This document shows positions 1-6,196 of a DNA stretch of 6,397 nucleotides, piece after piece. The notes under the pieces are model-generated. The model did no database searches. It was not told where the DNA came from and was given only the letters and a program-made list of their open reading frames with translations. Positions within the stretch are counted from its first letter, which is position 1. Each line of letters starts with the position of its first letter. Where the stretch lies: contig NZ_DYXM01000110.1 of NCBI RefSeq assembly GCF_020742175.1, forward strand, positions 1 to 6,397, in the 5' to 3' direction. A program made the position numbers and the translations under genes. Source of the stretch: Dietzia timorensis (lineage in GTDB: Bacteria > Actinomycetota > Actinomycetes > Mycobacteriales > Mycobacteriaceae).

Positions 1-72
1 TCGGGTGCGGTAAAAACTAAGGCAAGCGTGCAGGTCTGCGGGCCGTGCACACGAGGGGTGGACGACGAGACT

Positions 73-82
73 AGAGGGGGAG
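73..82 (+). promoter_or_regulatory. Purine-rich ribosome binding site deciding the GTG start at 85
   Basis: AGAGGGGGAG lies just ahead of the in-frame GTG at 85, about four bases from its G-rich core. In-frame GTG codons at 28 and 58 are further upstream, but starting at 85 gives a 24-residue signal peptide ending in cysteine, matching the 25-residue one of the downstream paralogue. The short spacing is the weak point. Confidence 0.5.
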
Positions 83-84
83 CG

Positions 85-2430
85 GTGGCACGGATTCGGC
101 GCTGGTTGGCAGGGGCGTTGCTCGTGCCCGCGCTCGCGGCGGGGTCGGCGAGCTGCAGCTTCCTCTCCGACGAGGTGCCGGTCCCGGAAATCCCGCTGAC
201 TTCTACGGAGCGTGAATGCCTCACAGTGGCTGCTGCACTCACCGATGCCCAGTTGACCGCCCTCGCGCGCGGGATGGACGTGTGGATCCCGCGCGAGAAT
301 CTCGACTACCTCGCATCGATGGCCGCGACTCTTGACGCGCGCGGTGGCGCCCTGGCGCTCGCCGCTTCCACCAAGAATGACGTCGAAGCTCGAAAAATTC
401 TCGGCAACGCGCTCTCGGTGCTCGCCAATCCGCAGGTCCAGACCCCGGGGTCCCTCGGTCCTGCGGTAGAGGAATTCGAAGGCCCGGGCCCAGATGCGGT
501 GGTGGATCCTGCGTGCTTCGAGCCCGCGCCGGAGGACTTTGCCGCGCACGACGCGGCCTCGGCCGAGCTCGACGAGAACCCAGACTACGAGGGGCGCGCC
601 AGGTCCGAGGCGGAGTCCCGGGGCCGCGCTGCGGAGCAGTCAAGTGCCGAAGCATCCAAGGCTGCCGACGCCGATCCTGCCGACGCGGAGGCCGGGGGGC
701 CGGGCAGCAACGCCGACGCGGGCGAAACCGCGGAACCGAGTGGCGCCGAGGAGTCCGCGACGGAATCCAGCGGCGCCACCGAGTCAAGCGCTGCCGAGGA
801 AAGCGAGTCGGAATCCGCCGACGAGGAGGATGCCCCGGCGCCGATCGTCGTCGAGCGATTCATCGACCTGCGCGGCGAGGCGCCCGAAACCGGCGGCATC
901 GATGCGCTGCCCGCGGAGCTGAGGGCAGCGCTCACGTCGAGCCCGGTCGCATGGAATGCGAGGATCTTCGGCCTCGGCGGACGCGTCACCCTACGCACAT
1001 TCTCCGAACTCGAATCGGTGTCGGCTGTGGTCGATGCAGCCGACGAGGAGGTGCGTCGCGGCTCGGACATCGACCGCGCGTTCATTGCACGCGCAGGGGA
1101 GATCGCGGGCGCGGTCGTCGGTCAGGGCGGCGGCGACATGTCCGTACCCGGAGAACGCAACCGCGTCGCCGACGACGAAATCGCGCGCCTGCTTTCGACG
1201 ATGATGTCTGCCGCCGCGCCGGACGTCACCGCGGTGCACGATGCGTTCGTGACCGGTCGCGAAGGTGGGCCCCAACGCCTCGGCGAGATTCCCGGTGGCA
1301 GCTTCGTCGCGCCCGGCATCGCCGAGACCGAACCCGAAGACGCCAGGTACGGGAATCTCGACTATGCCTCGACGCACGCGATCGGCCATCTCCTGGCATT
1401 CGACTGGCCCGACGACCCCGGCATAAGGAGCGGCGCGGAGAAGTTGTTCGGAAATCTGGGCGACTCCGACGTCATATTCGAAGGTCCCGCGCAGCCTGGC
1501 GAGGCTGCGGCGCTTGCGGGCGAGGCGACGGGTGAGCTCGCGCGGATTGTTGCTGAGGCACGAGGGCCGCTGCTCAAGATCGACGGTTATGGGGACCAGC
1601 CGATGGGTGCTGTCAACCCGGGCGTCTCTACGGCTGTAGCGAATGCGATCGGGCCGCGGCTTTTCGAACTTGCCGGGGGTGACGGCGGACGTGCCGGACT
1701 CTCCGGCGTGCGGCCCCTTGACTCGCTCGATCAGGCGAGCGACGTGGTCGCGGTGCTCGGGACGTCCTCCGACGCGGCGAGAGCTCTCGCGACGCATGCG
1801 GCGGACAGTATATTCCTGGCTGAGGCTCAGTTCGCGGGTGAAGCCGGGGCCGAGGCCGCGGACGGGCCCGCGCAGGTGCACAAACGCATCGACGCCGCAT
1901 TGACGGATGGGCTGCGCGCTGCATGGGAGCGAATCGATGCGCGCGGCACGAATGCTGAGCGGGAACGCGTCGAGGAGATGATCTCGAATGGGATTTTCTA
2001 CGATCCGGCGTCGAGTGTGCTCACCACAGCGCCACGCGAGGTGGATATTCGGGCTGAGGAATCGGTTGTCGGTTCGCCCGTCGTGTCTGCGGATTCGTCG
2101 CAGGCGCGGCTTGTTCGCGAAGGAGAGCGGTCGGTGGCCGACGTGCTAGATGACCTGGGACTCGAAGTGGATGCGGGGCCGGGATCGGCGCGGGCGTTGT
2201 ACGCGTTCCTGGTGGGTGCGCCGGCGGATCGCGACGTGTTCGCGCGCGATAAGTGGGACGACGAGGACGTCGACTTCATCGACCGCGATGGCTCGTTCGA
2301 GAGGCGCGCGGCGGCTGCGAATGAGGAACTTTTCGTGGAGCTCGCGGAGAAGATTGTTGGTGACACGGACAAGGACTACGGCAAGGCGTTCGACAATTCG
2401 GATGCGACTGGTGACTGGGTGAATCGCTGA
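85..2430 (+). CDS. Large predicted lipoprotein with acidic linker (TPR-repeat-region-like family, function unknown)
   Basis: An intact gene of 781 residues. The N-terminus is a basic stretch (RIRRW), a hydrophobic core and GSASC, so Cys24 is the likely lipidated residue; the lipobox is imperfect because it lacks Leu at -3. Cys45 (ECL) and Cys144 (ACF) are the only other cysteines of the mature protein and both recur in the paralogue at 3156, which suggests an extracytoplasmic disulfide. Residues about 166-250 are a Ser/Ala/Glu/Asp low-complexity linker absent from the paralogue. The rest is Ala-rich, probably helical, with blocks shared with the paralogue: GIDALP (about 271), SDID (327), LLAFDW (436), GAVNP (508), AIGPRLF (521) and VLGTSS (557). 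From memory these blocks resemble actinobacterial 'TPR repeat region-containing' proteins; I see no clear TPR helices or catalytic motif. The role is unknown; a surface lipoprotein is inferred from the signal peptide. A longer start at 28 is possible but less likely. Confidence 0.85.
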   Translation: MARIRRWLAGALLVPALAAGSASCSFLSDEVPVPEIPLTSTERECLTVAAALTDAQLTALARGMDVWIPRENLDYLASMAATLDARGGALALAASTKNDVEARKILGNALSVLANPQVQTPGSLGPAVEEFEGPGPDAVVDPACFEPAPEDFAAHDAASAELDENPDYEGRARSEAESRGRAAEQSSAEASKAADADPADAEAGGPGSNADAGETAEPSGAEESATESSGATESSAAEESESESADEEDAPAPIVVERFIDLRGEAPETGGIDALPAELRAALTSSPVAWNARIFGLGGRVTLRTFSELESVSAVVDAADEEVRRGSDIDRAFIARAGEIAGAVVGQGGGDMSVPGERNRVADDEIARLLSTMMSAAAPDVTAVHDAFVTGREGGPQRLGEIPGGSFVAPGIAETEPEDARYGNLDYASTHAIGHLLAFDWPDDPGIRSGAEKLFGNLGDSDVIFEGPAQPGEAAALAGEATGELARIVAEARGPLLKIDGYGDQPMGAVNPGVSTAVANAIGPRLFELAGGDGGRAGLSGVRPLDSLDQASDVVAVLGTSSDAARALATHAADSIFLAEAQFAGEAGAEAADGPAQVHKRIDAALTDGLRAAWERIDARGTNAERERVEEMISNGIFYDPASSVLTTAPREVDIRAEESVVGSPVVSADSSQARLVREGERSVADVLDDLGLEVDAGPGSARALYAFLVGAPADRDVFARDKWDDEDVDFIDRDGSFERRAAAANEELFVELAEKIVGDTDKDYGKAFDNSDATGDWVNR
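580..840 (+). other. Low-complexity acidic Ser/Ala/Glu linker coding segment
   Basis: This segment of the first lipoprotein gene encodes a run rich in Ser, Glu, Ala and Asp with short imperfect echoes (EESATESS, GATESSAAEE, SESESADEE). The paralogue passes almost directly from its CF motif to the next conserved block (GIESLP), so the segment is an insertion or expansion of about 100 residues. A flexible spacer holding the folded domain away from the membrane is a reasonable inference for a lipoprotein. Confidence 0.7.
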
Positions 2431-2508
2431 GCTTGAAGAGGGATGCCGGCGAAAAGCTCGGTCCTCTGATCGATGCGTGAGGCGCAAGCCTTGGTGTGAG
2501 AAACGAGC

Positions 2509-3138
2509 ATGTCTGACGAATGGTGGGGCCTCCTCGATGCCGCCTGCGAGCTTACGAGTGACGAAACTCGAGGTGTCGCCACTGACTGGCTGACAGGGCA
2601 GTCTCCTTTGGCGCTCGCGGGCGGAATTATCTGCTGTGACGTCCGCATTCTTTTCCCAAAGCGAGCTGAATGCGATGCCGGACCAGCTAGAGCACATCGT
2701 CAGAATTAAGGGAGATGCGCTCGTTTTTTGATTTCTACGTAGCCGGACTGTTGGCCGACACGAGTTTGCTTCTCGACCCATCGGAAGTTCCTGGGGGGTC
2801 TGCCTCAAAAGGAAGTCAGAGAAAGGTTTGAGGCGGCTGGAATATTCAACTCGTGGCGTTGTTAGTTGAACGAGTACCAGGACGTTTGTTTTCGTCTATC
2901 GGTCCAGTGCTTTCGCGGTATGAAGCCGGCCGATTTTTCCAACGCGGCGGGGACGGAGTTCTCGAAACCGCGGTCGAACGAGTGCCGCGGCGCGAGGTCG
3001 TTGTCGCACCCGAGGTATCGATTGCCCGGAACAAACTCGTTCGAAAATCCCTCGTAGCCTTTGGACGGTCTCCCTCGGCATGACGTGCTTTCGGGACTGT
3101 CGCCGAAGTTGGAGTTCTGCCGCGTGCGGACGACGTAA
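2509..3138 (+). pseudogene. Frameshifted small gene upstream of the second lipoprotein (reconstructed)
   Basis: No frame is open across this stretch, but protein-like segments succeed one another. Frame 1 runs from ATG 2509 (MSDEWWGLLDAACELT) to about 2620. Frame 2 carries ELSAVTSAFFSQSELNAMPD and continues to 2728. Frame 3 carries DFYVAGLLADTSLLLDPSEV to about 2798. Frame 1 carries LPQKEVRERFEAAGIFNSW to about 2856. Frame 3 carries LLVERVPGRLFSSIGPVLS to about 3062, and frame 1 carries LDGLPRHDVLSGLSPKLEF to a TAA at 3136-3138. Four junctions are mended by removing one base from a run: GGG 2619-2621, TTTTTT 2724-2729, GGGGGG 2793-2798 and TTT 3060-3062. The junction near 2840-2860 needs the opposite shift. 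The repaired product is about 209 residues with no signal peptide seen and no family I recognise. Its stop overlaps the Shine-Dalgarno of the next gene, as expected for translationally linked partners. Natural decay or homopolymer base-calling errors could both explain it; chance open frames are the alternative. Confidence 0.5.
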
Positions 3139-3145
3139 AGGAAGG
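3137..3145 (+). promoter_or_regulatory. Ribosome binding site of the second lipoprotein gene
   Basis: AAAGGAAGG lies ten bases before the ATG at 3156. It overlaps the TAA (3136-3138) that would end the reconstructed upstream gene, a layout typical of linked genes in one transcript. Confidence 0.65.
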
Positions 3146-3155
3146 CAACACGAGA

Positions 3156-5078
3156 ATGACGCGACGACGTCGGCTGCTGTACGGGTGGTGCACAATCGCT
3201 TTGGCTACAACGATGGTCGCTGCCGGATGTTCTAGCACCGAGCTCGAAACTGGCGGTGCGGTAAGTGCGTCGGTAGCACAGTGCTTGGGCCAAGCTGCCT
3301 CAATGACCGACGACGCAAAACTGTCTCTTGCCAGCGGCGAATCCGTTGAGGTCCCAAGAACCAACCTCGAATTTGTTACCGAGTTTTTCAAGAGCTAATC
3401 GAGTGCTGCCTCGGTGCTTGAGGCGACAGAACAGGATCCGAAGGCTCGTCGCGCTGCGGCGAATGCCGCCGCAATCGTCACGTCGCGTGGTGTTGAAGTG
3501 TCTGTGCACGGTAAGGCGGAGACGGAAAACGTGGTCGAAGCAGTCGACCGCTCGTGCTTCTCCGAGATCGAGCAACACAGCGATGATGATTCTTCCGTCG
3601 AGGTCGGAATCGAATCGCTGCCGGATTCGATGAATCGCGCTCTGAATACACAAGCGTTCTTCCGGTCCACGGGTGAGTACAACGTGCTGGCGCCCATGGA
3701 CGCAGCACCTACTCTGGACGATCTCGTCGATACATCTACCTTGGTATCTGCCGCCGATACCGATCTTGTGAGTAATTCGGACATCCCAATGAAATTGGTC
3801 GAGCGAGTATCCGAGCTTGCGGCGGGGATGCGATTAACGCATGGCAACCCTGTGACCTTGGGCGACGGGAGCAAGATCTCTGATCACGAGGTCGCCGACT
3901 TGATGTCGCGAATTCTTGGCGAAGCGGGGACGAACAGGGAGGTCGTATGGCGCATTCTCGCGAGCGATGCGCGGAAGGAAACGGCCACAAGTATCTCGGA
4001 TACGGTTTTCGCGCCTCTTCTCGCATTCGACTGGGACGAAAGCGCGCGCGAGCAGCAGCCAATTGTCGATGCATTGTCGACGGTAAATGACCCCGCAATC
4101 CTCTTCTCCGGAACTGGCGGAGACAGTCCAGCGATGGAGGTTCCAGGTGCCGACACAAGGTCGAGCGCGGCCTCCTCGGACCTCATGACGATAGTGGGCC
4201 GAGCAAGCGCGGAACTTCTCGATGTCCCCGGTAGAGGTGGCGACTCCCTCGGCGCATTAAATCCTGAAATCACAGAAGCACTCGCACATGCGATTGGACC
4301 ACAGCTGTTTTCCATCACGGGCGGACTTGACGACGAGTTGGAGTTCGCATCCGCTCGACCAGTGGATAAGGATGCGTATATCGGAGCATTCGCAGTACTA
4401 GGAACCTCGCGCGAGTCGTTCAAGGAAATGTGGACCTACATCACGGATGCGCAAAGCCTGATCTTCGTATCGTACGGACGGGCACACCGTGGGGATCCAA
4501 ACCGATACGTCCATCCTGACGATCACAGTGCCGCCGTAAAACGCTTGAAGGACGGTGCAAAGAACCTGGTACTACATTCGGCCCCGGAAATGCTTGAGGA
4601 GGGGCGCATGGAAGATGTCTGGGAGCTTCTCGGGGAGAAGATCAAGTATGACCCGAAGCGAAGCTTCTTTAATGGCCGACCCGTACGAAAAGACGGTGAC
4701 GGGCGAGACTTCATACGTCCGATCTCGAATTCGACCGTGGTCATTGTCAAACCGCTCTTCGGCAAAGGGGATACCGAGATGGACAAGTACCGGACGCTCG
4801 AGGACATTTTGGCATCCGACAACGACCGCGAGTTCGAAGAAAGATTCTTAGAGCGCGTAACTCCTCCGCACTTCCGAAGCGAAATTGCGCAGTTGAGTAT
4901 GTTGTCAACAATTCCCAGCGACAGCTATCTGGATAGCCGGCAATTCGACGACGAGGTCTTAGAGCAACTTTCAGATCTCACTACGTTGGATGTGTCGAGA
5001 GAATGGTCGCCCGAAAGCGACGCTGTCAGGGAAATAACTCGCGAGATGTCTAGGCCCTTTCGCGAGCAAGACCGCTAG
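3156..5078 (+). pseudogene. Second predicted lipoprotein, paralogue of the first, interrupted by one in-frame stop
   Basis: The frame runs from ATG 3156 to TAG 5076-5078 (641 codons) with a single TAA at 3396-3398 (codon 81). It starts with a basic n-region (TRRRR), a hydrophobic core and VAAGC, so Cys25 is the likely lipidated residue. The alignment with the first lipoprotein continues straight across the stop: PRENLDYL there matches PRTNLEFV just before it, and the helical segments after it also match. Shared blocks are QCL (Cys43), SCF (Cys134), GIESLP, SDI (208), LLAFDW (288), GALNPE (366), AIGPQLF (379), VLGTS (414) and KYDP near the end. It lacks the acidic linker. No ribosome binding site precedes the nearest restart (GTG 3414), and a product begun there would have no signal peptide. 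Base composition is visibly less GC-rich than in the neighbours (a sampled 60-base line is 55% against 73% in the first gene). A nonsense mutation, sequencing error or stop readthrough are all possible; with the damaged gene upstream, decay of the unit is the simplest reading. Confidence 0.8.
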
Positions 5079-5101
5079 GTGGACAATGGGGTACCTAGTG
5101 G
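5072..5101 (+). terminator. Hairpin overlapping the stop of the second lipoprotein gene
   Basis: CCGCTAGGT (5072-5080) can pair with ACCTAGTGG (5093-5101): nine pairs including one G-U, with a 12-base loop. It includes the stop codon. There is no T tract and the stem is only moderately GC-rich, so it is a candidate for the tail-less terminators common in actinobacteria. A smaller hairpin, TGAGG/CCTCA (5126-5142), lies just beyond. Confidence 0.35.
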
Positions 5102-5206
5102 CGATAGCGGTAGAGATCATCGGCATGAGGGTGCGTACCTCAAGATCGCGAGCCGCGCCGCTACAAAAGTAGGGGCCTTCGCTGCGGCCGCTTGAATCAA
5201 TCGGAA

Positions 5207-5220
5207 GTGTAACGGCTCAC
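5207..5220 (+). promoter_or_regulatory. Possible CRP/GlxR-like operator
   Basis: GTGT-AACGGC-TCAC matches seven of the eight core bases of the GTGA-N6-TCAC pattern bound by actinobacterial CRP-family regulators (GlxR/Cmr). It lies about 125 bases before the LGFP gene. The flanking T and A of the full consensus are missing, so a chance match is quite possible. Confidence 0.2.
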
Positions 5221-5256
5221 GTCGCTTTCCCGACAATACAGATGTGACGGGTGAGC
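5215..5256 (+). promoter_or_regulatory. Inverted repeat in the 5' leader of the LGFP gene
   Basis: GCTCACGTC (5215-5223) is complementary to GAC plus GTGAGC (5246-5248 and 5251-5256) with a two-base bulge, enclosing 22 bases. An alternative pairing of CCCG (5229-5232) with CGGG (5248-5251) would compete with it. A short ACC/GGT stem (ACCTTCCGGT) follows near 5259-5268. Competing stems are what a structured RNA leader would show. It may instead be an operator or nothing at all. I could not match it confidently to a known riboswitch class. Confidence 0.25.
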
Positions 5257-5307
5257 AAACCTTCCGGTGAAAGCGCAGGTACTCGCCTCGGGATTCACGT
5301 TGTTCAT

Positions 5308-5327
5308 GCCGACCGAAAGGTGTCGGC
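5308..5327 (+). promoter_or_regulatory. Hairpin next to the LGFP gene ribosome binding site
   Basis: GCCGAC (5308-5313) and GTCGGC (5322-5327) form a perfect six-pair stem around an eight-base loop. It can be lengthened by CAT (5305-5307) pairing with ATG (5329-5331) across a bulged G. It ends about six bases before the Shine-Dalgarno, so it could affect ribosome access or mRNA stability. Confidence 0.4.
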
Positions 5328-5333
5328 GATGCC

Positions 5334-5339
5334 AAGGAG
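5334..5339 (+). promoter_or_regulatory. Ribosome binding site of the LGFP gene
   Basis: AAGGAG sits six bases before the ATG at 5346. It is the strongest Shine-Dalgarno in the window and supports that start even though it gives the signal peptide a long n-region. Confidence 0.8.
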
Positions 5340-5345
5340 ATCGCT

Positions 5346-6110
5346 ATGCGTACCACTCTTTTGCCCGAAAATGTAAACAAAACTAACACGGCCGGGAGTT
5401 CTTACGGCCGGGGCCGGCGCGTACTCACCGCCGTCATTGCCGCCGGCGCCTTCGCCGGTTTGTCCGGTCTCGTCGCCCCCACTGCCAACGCGCAGAACGT
5501 CGGCGGCCGCATCGGCGAGGAGTACGTCGCCGCATCCGCCGCAAACGGGCAGTCGCCGCAAGGCTACTTCGGCCCGGCGACCACGCCTGAGCTCGACGCC
5601 GCCCGCGGCGGCAAGTTCCAGAACTTCGAGAAGGACAAGGCCATCTACTGGCACCCGCTCGTGTCCGACGGTCGCGCCAACGAGATCGGCGGCGCTATCC
5701 GCACGAAGTGGGGCGAAACCAGCTCGCCCGGGACCGCAGGTTGGGAATGGGGTCCGCTGATGTACCCGACCACGCGCGAGTGGTCTTCGCGCCCCTCGTC
5801 CGACTCGGGCAAGGTTGCCCGCGGTAATCACTTCGAGGGCGGAACCATCTACTGGGTGCCAGACGTGGGCACCTACGTGACCTGGGGTCTCGTGCGCGAC
5901 GCGTGGTGGAGGATCGGCGCGGAAGACAGCCGCCTCGGGCTGCCGACATCGGACGAGCGCCGCCTGTCCACCGGCTGGGAGCAGGACTTCGAGGGCGGCG
6001 TCGTCAACGTCGACCTGCACGGACGCGTCACCATCATGGTGTACGGCCCACGCGGCGAGCGCGAAGAGGTGCAAGGCCCGGTCGCGGTCCAGGACCTCGT
6101 CCCGGAGTAG
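5346..6110 (+). CDS. Secreted LGFP-repeat cell-wall protein
   Basis: A 254-residue protein. Residues 1-25 are a long polar n-region ending GRGRR, 26-44 are hydrophobic, and ANA before Gln50 is a good signal peptidase I site (cleavage after about 49). GRRVLT only loosely resembles a twin-arginine motif, so Sec export is more likely. The mature part is almost wholly three degenerate LGFP-type repeats. Repeat one is about 52-114 (GYFGPATTPE, then AIYWHP). Repeat two is about 115-181 (EWGPLMYPTTRE, then HFEGGTIYWVP). Repeat three is about 182-234 (SRLGLPTSDE, then DFEGGVVNV). LGFP repeats occur in mycolate-containing actinobacteria, often appended to mycolyltransferases or lytic enzymes, where they are thought to hold proteins to the cell wall. 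Here there is no attached enzyme domain, so an adhesive or structural wall protein is inferred. It has its own leader and terminators and appears monocistronic. Composition is high GC, unlike the damaged unit just upstream. Confidence 0.88.
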   Translation: MRTTLLPENVNKTNTAGSSYGRGRRVLTAVIAAGAFAGLSGLVAPTANAQNVGGRIGEEYVAASAANGQSPQGYFGPATTPELDAARGGKFQNFEKDKAIYWHPLVSDGRANEIGGAIRTKWGETSSPGTAGWEWGPLMYPTTREWSSRPSSDSGKVARGNHFEGGTIYWVPDVGTYVTWGLVRDAWWRIGAEDSRLGLPTSDERRLSTGWEQDFEGGVVNVDLHGRVTIMVYGPRGEREEVQGPVAVQDLVPE

Positions 6111-6112
6111 GC

Positions 6113-6132
6113 GGCCGGCCGAGTGGTCGGCC
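6113..6132 (+). terminator. Hairpin terminator of the LGFP gene, first of two
   Basis: GGCCGGCC (6113-6120) pairs with GGTCGGCC (6125-6132) around a GAGT loop: eight pairs, one of them G-U, starting two bases after the LGFP stop codon. There is no T tract. Confidence 0.6.
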
Positions 6133-6155
6133 AGCCGAGCAACGAGGCAAGCACC

Positions 6156-6196
6156 TTCGCCCGCCGTGTGCGCTATGAGCGCATGCGGCGGGCGAA
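6156..6196 (+). terminator. Very long hairpin, second terminator after the LGFP gene
   Basis: Bases 6156-6173 pair with 6179-6196 in an uninterrupted 18-pair stem around the five-base loop TATGA. Sixteen pairs are Watson-Crick. Two (6167:6185 and 6168:6184) are G-U in the rightward RNA and would be C-A mismatches in the leftward RNA, so the fold favours the LGFP transcript. It overlaps the stop and last codons of the convergent minus-strand gene, so it may also slow transcription from that side. Confidence 0.6.

Noticed and set aside
585..1085. Long open frame on the minus strand inside the first lipoprotein gene
   Set aside because: It mirrors the Ser/Ala/Glu linker and GC-rich codons of the plus-strand gene; the protein is low-complexity and has no ribosome binding site or family likeness.
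991..1881. A 296-codon open frame on the minus strand within the first lipoprotein gene
   Set aside because: It lies wholly inside a gene supported by paralogy, and its Arg-rich composition is typical of antisense frames in high-GC DNA.
2478..2493. Small AGGC-GCAA-GCCT hairpin after the first lipoprotein gene
   Set aside because: Only four Watson-Crick pairs and no T tract; too weak to call a terminator.
2715..2831. A 38-codon open frame starting at ATG 2715
   Set aside because: The purine-rich stretch touches the start codon, and its segment reads better as the middle of the frameshifted gene at 2509-3138.
5185..5245. Possible -35/-10 promoter pair (TTGAAT, TACAGAT) before the LGFP gene
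   Set aside because: No pairing of these hexamers gives acceptable spacing and a good actinobacterial -10 at once, so no promoter is called.
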